NCBI GenBank assembly: GCA_916610825.1
Contig: CAKAJK010000004.1
Coordinates: forward strand, 496,001 to 560,000
DNA length: 64,000 nt
Direction: 5' to 3'
Source: Haliclystus octoradiatus
Lineage: Eukaryota > Cnidaria > Staurozoa > Stauromedusae > Haliclystidae
Each line of letters begins with the position of its first letter. Position 1 is the first letter of the stretch. The notes beneath the pieces were generated by a model. It had not been told where the DNA came from. It saw only the letters and a program-made list of their open reading frames with translations, and searched no databases. Below, in pieces: positions 39,003-51,462 of this stretch. A program made the position numbers and the translations under genes.

Positions 39003-40740
39003 ATGAGAATTCAAATTTGACAAAAAAGTCTAAAATGACCACAAACAATGCCAAACTCCCATAGGAAATAAAAATTAACAACAACAGTCCTAAATAACCA
39101 AAAACAATGCCTAAATCCCATGGGAATTCAAAATTAACAATAACAGTCCTAAATAACCAAAAATAATGCCTAATTCCAATGGGAATTCAAAATTAATAAA
39201 AACAGTCCTAAATGACCAAGAACAATGCCTAATTCCTATGACAATTCAAATTTGACAAATTCAGTCCAAAATGACCGTGAACAATGATAAATCCCCTTGG
39301 GATTTGAAATTCGACAAAATCAGTCCAAAAAATCCAAAAACAATACCTAACTCCCATAGGAACTTGAAATGACCAAGAAAAATGCCTAATTCCCATACGA
39401 GCTTAAAATGACCAAAAACATTGCCTAATTCCCATAGGAAATAAAAATTAACAATAACAGTCCTAAATAACCAAAAACAATGCCTAATTCCCATGGGAAT
39501 TCAAAATTAATAAAAACAGTCCTAAATGACCTAAATATCAATGGGGCTAATTATGATCGCGTCTTTTAAAAGAACATTTACTTGGGACAATGCCTAATTC
39601 CCAAGGGAATTCAGATTTAACAAAAACAGTCAAAAATGACCATGAACAATGCCTATTTCCCATAGGATCTCAAAATTACCAAAAACAATGCCTAATTAAC
39701 ATGGGAATTCAAAATTAACAATAACAGTCCTAAATAACCAATAAAATGCTTAAATCCCATTGGAATTCAAAATTAACAGTAACAGTCCCAAATAACCAAA
39801 AACAATGCCCAATTCCCATGGGAATTCTAAATTAATAAAAACAGTCTTAAATGACAATAAACAATGCACAATTCCCAAGGGAATTCAGATTCAACAAAAA
39901 CATTCCAAAATGACCATGAACAATGCCTATTTCCCATAGGAACTCAAAATTACCAAAAACAATGCCTAATTACCATGGGAATTCAAAATTATCAATAACA
40001 ATTCTAAATAACCAAAAACAATGCCTAATTCCCATGGGAATTCAAAACTAACAAAAACAGTCCTAAATGACCAAGAACAATGACTAATTCCTATGACAAT
40101 TCAAATTTTACAAAATCAATCCTAACTGACCATAAACAATGCCTAATTTCCAAGGGAATTCAGATTTGACAAAAACAGTCCAAAATGACCGAGAACAATG
40201 ATAAATTCCCATGGGAATTCAAACTAGACAAAATCATTCCTAAATGACCAAAAACAATGCTTAATTACCATAGGAACTTGAAATGACCAAAAACAATGCC
40301 TAATTCCCATAGGAATTCAAAATTAATAAAAACAATCCTAAATGACCAAAAACAATGCCTAATTCCCATAGGAATTTAAATTTGACGAAAACAGACCAAA
40401 ATGACTGCGAACAATGATAAATCCCTATGGGATTTCAATTTCTACAAAATCAGTCCAAAAAGTCCAAAAACAATGCTAAATTCCCATAGGAACTTGAAAT
40501 GATCAAAAACAATGACTAATTTTCATGAGAATTCAAAATTAATAAAAACAATCCTAAATGACCAAAAACAATGCCTAATTCCCATAGGAATTTAAATTTG
40601 ACGAAAACAGACCAAAATGACTGCGAACAATGATAAATCCCTATGGGATTTCAATTTCTACAAAATCAGTCCAAAAAGTCCAAAAACAATGCTAAATTCC
40701 CATAGGAGCTTGAAATGATCAAAAACAATGACTAATTCCC
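39003..40740. repeat. 1,738 bp tandem duplication, copy 1
   Basis: Contains a 55 bp element at 39,532. Repeated head-to-tail at 40,741 with few differences (for example TAATTTTCATGAG near 40,510 against TAATTCCCATGAG near 42,250). Inside it, the AATTAATAAAAACAATCC stretch at 40,321 repeats 216 bp later at 40,537, carrying CTGCGAACAATG and TTTCTACAAAATC. Confidence 0.87.
39532..39586 (+). repeat. 55 bp invariant element, copy 8
   Basis: Identical to copy 1. The downstream monomer has the middle-type state AACCAATAAAATGC. Confidence 0.93.
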
Positions 40741-42478
40741 ATGAGAATTCAAATTTGACAAAAAAGTCTAAAATGACCACAAACAATGCCAAACTCCCAT
40801 AGGAAATAAAAATTAACAACAACAGTCCTAAATAACCAAAAACAATGCCTAAATCCCATGGGAATTCAAAATTAACAATAACAGTCCTAAATAACCAAAA
40901 ATAATGCCTAATTCCAATGGGAATTCAAAATTAATAAAAACAGTCCTAAATGACCAAGAACAATGCCTAATTCCTATGACAATTCAAATTTGACAAATTC
41001 AGTCCAAAATGACCGTGAACAATGATAAATCCCCTTGGGATTTGAAATTCGACAAAATCAGTCCAAAAAATCCAAAAACAATACCTAACTCCCATAGGAA
41101 CTTGAAATGACCAAGAAAAATGCCTAATTCCCATACGAGCTTAAAATGACCAAAAACATTGCCTAATTCCCATAGGAAATAAAAATTAACAATAACAGTC
41201 CTAAATAACCAAAAACAATGCCTAATTCCCATGGGAATTCAAAATTAATAAAAACAGTCCTAAATGACCTAAATATCAATGGGGCTAATTATGATCGCGT
41301 CTTTTAAAAGAACATTTACTTGGGACAATGCCTAATTCCCAAGGGAATTCAGATTTAACAAAAACAGTCAAAAATGACCATGAACAATGCCTATTTCCCA
41401 TAGGATCTCAAAATTACCAAAAACAATGCCTAATTAACATGGGAATTCAAAATTAACAATAACAGTCCTAAATAACCAATAAAATGCTTAAATCCCATTG
41501 GAATTCAAAATTAACAGTAACAGTCCCAAATAACCAAAAACAATGCCCAATTCCCATGGGAATTCTAAATTAATAAAAACAGTCTTAAATGACAATAAAC
41601 AATGCACAATTCCCAAGGGAATTCAGATTCAACAAAAACATTCCAAAATGACCATGAACAATGCCTATTTCCCATAGGAACTCAAAATTACCAAAAACAA
41701 TGCCTAATTACCATGGGAATTCAAAATTATCAATAACAATTCTAAATAACCAAAAACAATGCCTAATTCCCATGGGAATTCAAAACTAACAAAAACAGTC
41801 CTAAATGACCAAGAACAATGACTAATTCCTATGACAATTCAAATTTTACAAAATCAATCCTAACTGACCATAAACAATGCCTAATTTCCAAGGGAATTCA
41901 GATTTGACAAAAACAGTCCAAAATGACCGAGAACAATGATAAATTCCCATGGGAATTCAAACTAGACAAAATCATTCCTAAATGACCAAAAACAATGCTT
42001 AATTACCATAGGAACTTGAAATGACCAAAAACAATGCCTAATTCCCATAGGAATTCAAAATTAATAAAAACAATCCTAAATGACCAAAAACAATGCCTAA
42101 TTCCCATAGGAATTTAAATTTGACGAAAACAGACCAAAATGACTGCGAACAATGATAAATCCCTATGGGATTTCAATTTCTACAAAATCAGTCCAAAAAG
42201 TCCAAAAACAATGCTAAATTCCCATAGGAACTTGAAATGATCAAAAACAATGACTAATTCCCATGAGAATTCAAAATTAATAAAAACAATCCTAAATGAC
42301 CAAAAACAATGCCTAATTCCCATAGGAATTTAAATTTGACGAAAACAGACCAAAATGACTGCGAACAATGATAAATCCCTATGGGATTTCAATTTCTACA
42401 AAATCAGTCCAAAAAGTCCAAAAACAATGCTAAATTCCCATAGGAGCTTGAAATGATCAAAAACAATGACTAATTCCC
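40741..42478. repeat. 1,738 bp tandem duplication, copy 2
   Basis: Second copy, with its 55 bp element at 41,270 and the same internal 216 bp duplication. Downstream it continues as ACAAAAACTGTCC, while copy 1 is followed by ACAAAAAAGTCTAAAATG, placing the junction at about 40,740. Confidence 0.87.
41270..41324 (+). repeat. 55 bp invariant element, copy 9
   Basis: Identical to copy 1; middle-type state AACCAATAAAATGC, as in copy 8. Confidence 0.93.
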
Positions 42479-43022
42479 ATGAGAATTCAAATTTGACAAA
42501 AACTGTCCAAAATGACCACGAACAATGCCAAACTCCTATAGGAAATAAAAATTAACAATAACAGTCCCAAATAACAAAAAACAATGCCTAAATTCCATGG
42601 GAATTCAAAATTAGTAAAAACAGTCCTAAATGACCAAGAACAATGCCTAATTCCTATGACAGTTCAAATTTGACAAAATCAGTCCCAAATGACCATAAAC
42701 AATGCCTAATTCCCAAGGGAATTCAGATTTAACAAAAACAGTCTAAAATGACCATGAACAATGCCTATTTCACATAGGAACTCAAAATTAATAAAATCAA
42801 TGCCTAATTCCCATGGGAATCCAAATTTGAAAAAAAAAATCTAAAATGACCACAAACAATGCCAAACTCCAATAGGAAATAAAAATTAACAATAACAGTC
42901 CTAAATAACGAAAAACAATGTCTAAATCCCATGGGAATTCAAAATTAACAATAACAGTCCTAAATAGTCAAAAACAATGCCTAAATCCCATGGGACTTCA
43001 AAAATAATAAAAACAGTCCAAA

Positions 43023-43655
43023 ATGACCATGAACAATGATAAATCCCCAAGGGATTTAAAATTCGACAAAATCTGTCCGAGAAGTCCAAAAATAATGCCT
43101 AACTCCCATAGGAACTTGAAATTACCAAAAACAATGCCGAATTACCATGGGAATTCAAAATTAACAATAACAGTCCTAAATAGTCAAAAACAATGCCTAA
43201 TTCCCATGGGACTTCAAAAATAATAAAAACAGTCCAAAATGACCATGAACAATGATAAATCCCCAAGGGATTTAAAATTCGACAAAATCTGTCCGAAAAG
43301 TCCAAAAACAATGCCTAACTCCCATAGGAACTTGAAATTACCAAAAACAATGCATAATTACCATGGGAATTCAAAATTAACAATAACAATCCTATATAAC
43401 CAAAAACAATGCCAAATTCCCAAGGGAATTCAAAATTAATAAAAACAGTCCAAAATGACCGTGAACAATTATAAATCCCTATGGGATTTAAAATTCGACA
43501 AAATCTGTCCGAAAAGTCCAAAAACAATGCCTAACTCCCATAGGAACTTGAAATTACCAAAAACAATGCCTAATTACCATGGGAATTCAAAATTAACAAT
43601 AACAATGCTATATAACCAAAAACAATGCCAAATTCCCATGGGAATTCAAAATTAA
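43023..43655. repeat. 216 bp x3 array
   Basis: Units start at 43,023, 43,239 and 43,455. GTCCGAGAAG occurs in the first only. The second carries GCATAATTACC and the third AATTATAAATCCC, a combination also found at 47,010 and 58,481. Confidence 0.85.
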
Positions 43656-43896
43656 TAAAAACAGTCCAAAATGACCGTGAACAATGATAAATCCCTATGG
43701 GATTTAAAATTCGACAAAATCAGTCCAAAAAGTCCAAAAACAATGCCTAACTCCCATAGGAACTTGAAATGACCAAAAAAATGCCTAATTCCCATGAGAA
43801 TTAAAATTTGACAAAAACAGTCGAAAATGATCGAGAACAATGATAAATTGCCATGGGAATTCAAACTAGACAAAATCAGTCCTAATTGACCAAAAA

Positions 43897-43943
43897 CAAT
43901 GACAATGACCTAATTGACAAAAATAGTCCTAAATGACCAAAAA
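43897..43943 (+). repeat. Dyad-less 47 bp monomer, copy 4
   Basis: Same structure, followed by the private ACAACGCGTAATTCCC. Confidence 0.88.
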
Positions 43944-45510
43944 CAACGCGTAATTCCCATGAGAATTCAAATTTGACAAAAACATTCCAAAATGACCGTG
44001 AACAATGATAAATCCTCTTGGGATTTGAAATTCGACAAAATCAGTCCAAAAAATCCAAAAACAATACCTAACTACCATAGGAACTTGAAATGACCAAGAA
44101 AAATGCCTAATTCCGATACGAGCTTAAAATGACCAAAAACATTGCCTAATTCCCATAAAAAATAAAAATTAACAATAACAGTCCTAAATAACCAAAAACA
44201 ATGCTTAAATCCCATGGGAAGTCAAAATTAACAATAACAGTCCTAAATAACCAAAAACAATGCCTAATTCCCATGGGAATTCGAAAAATAAATAAAAACA
44301 GTCCTAAATGACCATAAACATTGCCTAATTCCCAAGGGAATTCAGATTTAACAAAAACAGTCCAAAATGACCATGAACAATGCCTATTTCCCATAGGATC
44401 TCAAAATTACCAAAAACAATGCCTAATTACCATGGGAATTCAAAATTATCGATAACAATCCTAAATAACCAAAAACAATGCTTAATTCCCATAGGAATTC
44501 AAAATTAATAAAAACAGTCCTAAATGACCAAAAACAATGCGTAATTCCCATGGGAATTCAAAATTAATAAAATCAGTCCTAAATGACCATAAACAATGCC
44601 TAATTCCCAAGGGAATTCAGATTTGACAAAAACAGTCCAAAATGACCGAGAACAATGATAAATTCCCATGGGAATTCAAACTAGACAAAATCAGTCCTAA
44701 ATGAACGAAAACAATGCTTAATTCCCATAGGAACTAGAAATGACCAAAAACAATGCCTAGTTCCCATAGGAATTCAAATTTGACAAAAACATTTTAAAAT
44801 GACCGCGAACATTGATAAATCCCTATGGGATTTCAATTTCGACAAAATCAGTCCAAAAAGTTCAAAAACAATGCTAAATTCCCATAGGAACTTGAAATGA
44901 TCAAAAACAATGCCTAATTCCAATGAGAATTCAAATTTGACAAAAAAGTCTAAAATGACCACAAACAATGCCAAACTCCCATAGGAAATAAAAATTAACA
45001 ACAACAGTCCTAAATAACCAAAAACAATGCCTAAATCCCATGGGAATTCAAAATTAACAATAACAGTCCTAAATAACCAAAAATAATGCCTAATTCCAAT
45101 GGGAATTCAAAATTAATAAAAACAGTCCTAAATGACCAAGAACAATGCCTAATTCCTATGACAATTCAAATTTGACAAATTCAGTCCAAAATGACCGTGA
45201 ACAATGATAAATCCCCTTGGGATTTGAAATTCGACAAAATCAGTCCAAAAAATCCAAAAACAATACCTAACTCCCATAGGAACTTGAAATGACAAAGAAA
45301 AATGCCTAATTCCCATACGAGCTTAAAATGACCAAAAACATTGCCTAATTCCCATAGGAAATAAAAATTAACAATAACAGTTCTAAATAACCAAAAACAA
45401 TACTTAAATCCCATGGAAAGTCAAAATTAACAATAACAGTCCTAAATAACCAAAAACAATGCCTAATTCCCATGGGAATTCAAAATTAATAAAAACAGTC
45501 CTAAATGACC

Positions 45511-45565
45511 TAAATATCAATGGGGCTAATTATGATCGCGTCTTTTAAAAGAACATTTACTTGGG
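45511..45565 (+). repeat. 55 bp invariant element, copy 10
   Basis: Identical to copy 1. Right-type downstream state AACCAATAAAAATGC. Confidence 0.93.
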
Positions 45566-47009
45566 ACAATGCCTAATTCCCAAGGGAATTCAGATTTAAC
45601 AAAAACAGTCAAAAATGACCATGAACAATGCCTATTTCCCATAGGATCTCAAAATTACCAAAAACAATGCCTAATTAACATGGGAATTCAAAATTAACAA
45701 TAACAGTCCTAAATAACCAATAAAAATGCTTAAATCCCATTGGAATTCAAAATTAACAGTAACAGTCCCAAATAACCAAAAACAATGCCCAATTCCCATG
45801 GGAATTCTAAATTAATAAAAACAGTCTTAAATGACAATAAACAATGCACAATTCCCAAGGGAATTCAGATTCAACAAAAACATTCCAAAATGACCATGAA
45901 CAATGCCTAATTACCATGGGAATTCAAAATTATCAATAACAATTCTAAATAACCAAAAACAATGCCTAATTCCCATGGGAATTCAAAACTAACAAAAACA
46001 GTCCTAAATGACCAAGAACAATGACTAATTCCTATGACAATTCAAATTTTACAAAATCAATCCTAACTGACCATAAACAATGCCTAATTTCCAAGGGAAT
46101 TCAGATTTGACAAAAACAGTCCAAAATGACCGAGAACAATGATAAATTCCCATGGGAATTCAAACTAGACAAAATCATTCCTAAATGACCAAAAACAATG
46201 CTTAATTCTCATAGGAACTTGAAATGACCAAAAACAATGCCTAATTCCCATAGGAATTCAAAATTAATAAAAACAATCCTAAATGACCAAAAACAATGCC
46301 TAATTCCCATAGGAATTTAAATTTGACGAAAACAGACCAAAATGACTGCGAACAATGATAAATCCCTATGGGATTTCAATTTCTACAAAATCAGTCCAAA
46401 AAGTCCAAAAACAATGCTAAATTCCCATAGGAACTTGAAATGATCAAAAACAATGACTAATTCCCATGAGAATTCAAATTTGACAAAAACTGTCCAAAAT
46501 GACCACGAACAATGCCAAACTCCTATAGGAAATAAAAATTAACAATAACAGTCCCAAATAACCAAAAACAATGCCTAAATTCCATGGGAATTCAAAATTA
46601 GTAAAAACAATGCCTAATTACCAAGAACAATGCCTAATTCCTATGACAGTTCAAATTTGACAAAATCAGTCCCAAATGACCATAAACAATGCCTAATTCC
46701 CAAGGGAATTCAGATTTAACAAAAACAGTCTAAAATGACCATGAACAATGCCTATTTCACATAGGAACTCAAAATTAATAAAATCAATGCCTAATTCCCA
46801 TGGGAATCCAAATTTGACAAAAAAAATCTAAAATGACCACAAACAATGCCAAACTCCAATAGGAAATAAAAATTAACAATAACAGTCCTAAATAACGAAA
46901 AACAATGTCTAAATCCCATGGGAATTCAAAATTAACAATAACAGTCCTAAATAGTCAAAAACAATGCCTAAATCCCATGGGACTTCAAAAATAATAAAAA
47001 CAGTCCAAA

Positions 47010-47642
47010 ATGACCATGAACAATGATAAATCCCCAAGGGATTTAAAATTCGACAAAATCTGTCCGAGAAGTCCAAAAACAATGCCTAACTCCCATAGGA
47101 ACTTGAAATTACCAAAAACAATGCCGAATTACCATGGGAATTCAAAATTAACAATAACAGTCCTAAATAGTCAAAAACAATGCCTAATTCCCATGGGACT
47201 TCAAAAATAATAAAAACAGTCCAAAATGACCATGAACAATGATAAATCCCCAAGGGATTTAAAATTCGACAAAATCTGTCCGAAAAGTCCAAATACAATG
47301 CCTAACTCCCATAGGAACTTGAAATTACCAAAAACAATGCATAATTACCATGGGAATTCAAAATTAACAATAACAATCCTATATAACCAAAAACAATGCC
47401 GAATTCCCAAGGGAATTCAAAATTAATAAAAACAGTCCAAAATGACCGTGAACAATTATAAATCCCTATGGGATTTAAAATTCGACAAAATCTGTCCGAA
47501 AAGTCCAAAAACAATGCCTAACTCCCATAGGAACTTGAAATTACCAAAAACAATGCCTAATTACCATGGGAATTCAAAATTAACAATAACAATCCTATAT
47601 AACCAAAAACAATGCCAAATTCCCATGGGAATTCAAAATTAA
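47010..47642. repeat. 216 bp x3 array
   Basis: Units at 47,010, 47,226 and 47,442. Private GTCCAAATACAATGCC near 47,290 is shared only with 58,761, linking this array to that at 58,481. Confidence 0.85.
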
Positions 47643-47884
47643 TAAAAACAGTCCAAAACGACCGTGAACAATGATAAGTCCCTATGGGATTTAAAATTCG
47701 ACAAAATCAGTCCAAAAAGTCCAAAAACAATGCCTAACTCCCATAGGAACTTGAAATGACCAAAAAAAATGCCTAATTCCCATGAGAATTAAAATTTGAC
47801 AAAAACAGTCGAAAATGATCGAGAACAATGATAAATTGCCATGGGAATTCAAACTAGACAAAATCAGTCCTAATTGACCAAAAA

Positions 47885-47931
47885 CAATGACAATGACCTA
47901 ATTGACAAAAATAGTCCTAAATGACCAAAAA
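47885..47931 (+). repeat. Dyad-less 47 bp monomer, copy 5
   Basis: Same structure, followed by ACAAGGCGTAATTCCC, as in copy 7. Confidence 0.88.
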
Positions 47932-49216
47932 CAAGGCGTAATTCCCATGAGAATTCAAATTTGACAAAAACATTCCAAAATGACCGTGAACAATGATAAA
48001 TCCTCTTGGGATTTGAAATTCGACAAAATCAGTCCAAAAAATCCAAAAACAATACCTAACTACCATAGGAACTTGAAATGACCAAGAAAAATGCCTAATT
48101 CCGATACGAGCTTAAAATGACCAAAAACATTGCCTAATTCCCATAAAAAATAAAAATTAACAATAACAGTCCTAAATAACCAAAAACAATGCTTAAATCC
48201 CATGGGAAGTCAAAATTAACAATAACAGTCCTAAATAACCAAAAACAATGCCTAATTCCCATGGGAATTCGAAAAATAAATAAAAACAGTCCTAAATGAC
48301 CATAAACATTGCCTAATTCCCAAGGGAATTCAGATTTAACAAAAACAGTCCAAAATGACCATGAACAATGCCTATTTCCCATAGGATCTCAAAATTACCA
48401 AAAACAATGCCTAATTACCATGGGAATTCAAAATTATCGATAACAATCCTAAATAACCAAAAACAATGCCTAATTCCCATGGGAATTCAAAATTAACAAT
48501 AACAGTCCTAAATAACCAAAAACAATGCCTAATTCCAATGGGAATTTAAAATTAATAAAATCAGTCCTAAATGACCATAAACAATGCCTAACTCCCAAGG
48601 GAATTCAATTTTGACAAAAATAGTCCAAAATGACCGAGAACAATGATAAATTCACATGGGAATTCAAACTAGACAAAATCAGTCCTAAATGAACGAAAAC
48701 AATGCTTAATTCCCATAGGAATTCAAAATTAATAAAAACAGTCCTAAATGACCAAAAACAATGCGTAATTCCCATGGGAATTCAAAATTAATAAAATCAG
48801 TCCTAAATGACCATAAACAATGCCTAATTCCCAAGGGAATTCAGATTTGACAAAAACAGTCCAAAATGACCGAGAACAATGATAAATTCCCATGGGAATT
48901 CAAACTAGACAAAATCAGTCCTAAATGAACGAAAACAATGCTTAATTCCCATAGGAACTAGAAATGACCAAAAACAATGCCTAGTTCCCATAGGAATTCA
49001 AATTTGACAAAAACAGTCCAAAATGACCGCGAACATTGATAAATCCCTATGGGATTTCAATTTCGACAAAATCAGTCCAAAAAGTTCAAAAACAATGCTA
49101 AATTCCCATAGGAACTTGAAATGATCAAAAACAATGCCTAATTCCCATGAGAATTCAAATTTGACAAAAAAGTCTAAAATGACCACAAAAAATGCCAAAC
49201 TCCCATAGGAAATAAA

Positions 49217-51462
49217 AATTAACAACAGCAGTCCTAAATAACCAAAAACAATGCCTAAATCCCATGGGAATTCAAAATTAACAATAACAGTCCTAAATAA
49301 CCAAAAATAATGCCTAATTCCAATGGGAATTCAAAATTAATAAAAACAGTCCTAAATGACCAAGAACAATGCCTAATTCCTATGACAATTCAAATTTGAC
49401 AAAATCAGTCCAAAATGACCGTGAACAATGATAAATCCCCTTGGGATTTTAAATTCGACAAAATCAGTCCAAAAAATCCAAAAACAATACCTAACTCCCA
49501 TAGGAACTTGAAATGACCAAGAAAAATGCCTAATTCCCATACGAGCTTAAAATGACCAAAAACATTGCCTAATTCCCATAGGAAATAAAAATTAACAATA
49601 ACAGTTCTAAATAACCAAAAACAATACTTAAATCCCATGGAAAGTCAAAATTAACAATAACAGTCCTAAATAACCAAAAACAATTCCTAATTCCCATGGG
49701 AATTCAAAATTAATAAAAACAGTCCTAAATGACCTAAATATCAATGGGGCTAATTATGATCGCGTCTTTTAAAAGAACATTTACTTGGGACAATGCCTAA
49801 TTCCCAAGGGAATTCAGATTTAACAAAAACAGTCAAAAATGACCATGAACAATGCCTATTTCCCAAAGGATCTCAAAATTACCAAAAACAATGCCTAATT
49901 AACATGGGAATTCAAAATTAACAATAACAGTCCTAAATAACCAATAAAAATGCTTAAATCCCATTGGAATTCAAAATTAACAGTAACAGTCCCAAATAAC
50001 CAAAAACAATGCCCAATTCCCATGGGAATTCTAAATTAATAAAAACAGTCTTAAATGACAATAAACAATGCACAATTCCCAAGGGAATTCAGATTCAACA
50101 AAAACAGTCCAAAATGACCATGAACAATGCCTATTTCCCATAGGAACTCAAAATTACCAAAAACAATGCCTAATTACCATGGGAATTCAAAATTATCAAT
50201 AACAATTCTAAATAACCAAAAACAATGCCTAATTCCCATGGGAATTCAAAACTAACAAAAACAGTCCTAAATGACCAAGAACAATGACTAATTCCTATGA
50301 CAATTCAAATTTTACAAAATCAATCCTAACTGACCATAAACAATGCCTAATTTCCAAGGGAATTCAGATTTGACAAAAACAGTCCAAAATGACCGAGAAC
50401 AATGATAAATTCCCATGGGAATTCAAACTAGACAAAATCATTCCTAAATGACCAAAAACAATGCTTAATTCCCATAGGAACTTGAAATGACCAAAAACAA
50501 TGCCTAATTCCCATAGGAATTCAAAATTACTTAAAACAATCCTAAATGACCAAAAACAATGCCTAATTCCCATGAGAATTTAAATTTGACAAAAACAGTC
50601 CAAAATGACCGCGAAAAAGGATAAATCCCCATGGGATTCAATTTCGACAAAATCAGTCCAAAAAGTCCAAAAACAATGCTAAATTCCCATAGGAACTTGA
50701 AATGACCAAAAACAATGCCTAATTCCCATGAGAATTCAAATTTTACAAAAACTGTCCAAAATGACCACGAACAATGCCAAACTCCCATAGGAAATAAAAA
50801 TTAACAATAACAATCCTAAATAACCAAAAACAATGCCTAAATCCCATGGGAATTCAAAATTAACAATAACAGTCCTAAATAACCAAAAACAATGCCTAAT
50901 TCCCATGGGAATTCAAAATTAATAAAATCAGTCCTAAATGACCATAAACAATGCCTAATTCCCAAGGGAATTCAGATTTGACAAAAACAGTCCAAAATGA
51001 CCGAGAACAATGATAGATTCCCATGGGAATTCAAACTAGACAAAATCAGTCCTAAATGAACGAAAACAATGCTTAATTCTTATAGGAACTTGAAATGACC
51101 AAAAACAATGCCTAATTCCCATAGGAATTCAAAATCAATAAAAACAGTCCTAAATGACCAAAAACAATGCCTAATTCCCATGGGAATTCAAAATTAATAA
51201 AATCAGTCCTAAATGACCATAAACAATGCCTAATTCAAAAGGGAATTCAGATTTGACAAAAACGGTCCAAAATGACCGAGAACAATGATAAATTCCTATT
51301 TGAATTCAAACTAGACAAAATCAGTCCTAAATGATTGAAAACGATGCTTAATTCCCATAGGAACTTGAAATGACCAAAAACAATGCCTAATTGCCATAGG
51401 AATTCAAAATTAATAAAAACAGTCCTAAATGACCAAAAACAATGCCTAATTCCCATGAGAAT
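49217..51462. repeat. 2.25 kb displaced duplication, copy 1
   Basis: Matches 59,382-61,627 at constant offset 10,165, including its 55 bp element and rare variants ATTACTTAAAAC (50,525), AATTCTTATAGG (51,076) and AATTCAAAAGGG (51,233). Confidence 0.85.
49735..49789 (+). repeat. 55 bp invariant element, copy 11
   Basis: Identical to copy 1. Flanks carry private changes CAATTCCTAATTCCC (49,682) and CCCAAAGGATCTC (49,863), both shared with copy 13 only. Confidence 0.93.

Larger units (their letters stand above)
42479..45510. repeat. Remainder of a 4,241 bp unit
   Basis: With 41,270-42,478 this makes one 4,241 bp unit between 55 bp elements. It includes a 216 bp x3 array (43,023-43,655), a dyad-less monomer at 43,897 and the block that leads into the next element. 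Offset to the following unit is 3,987 over most of its length. Confidence 0.82.
45511..49734. repeat. Higher-order unit, 4,224 bp
   Basis: Colinear with 41,270-45,510. It lacks one short monomer near 45,906 (ATGAACAATGCCTAATTACC with no TATTTCCC monomer) and one 216 bp copy near 46,460. It also has an extra ~236 bp that the preceding unit lacks near 48,475-48,710. A private patch near 46,606 reads AAAACAATGCCTAATTACC where others read AAAACAGTCCTAAATGACC. Confidence 0.82.
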
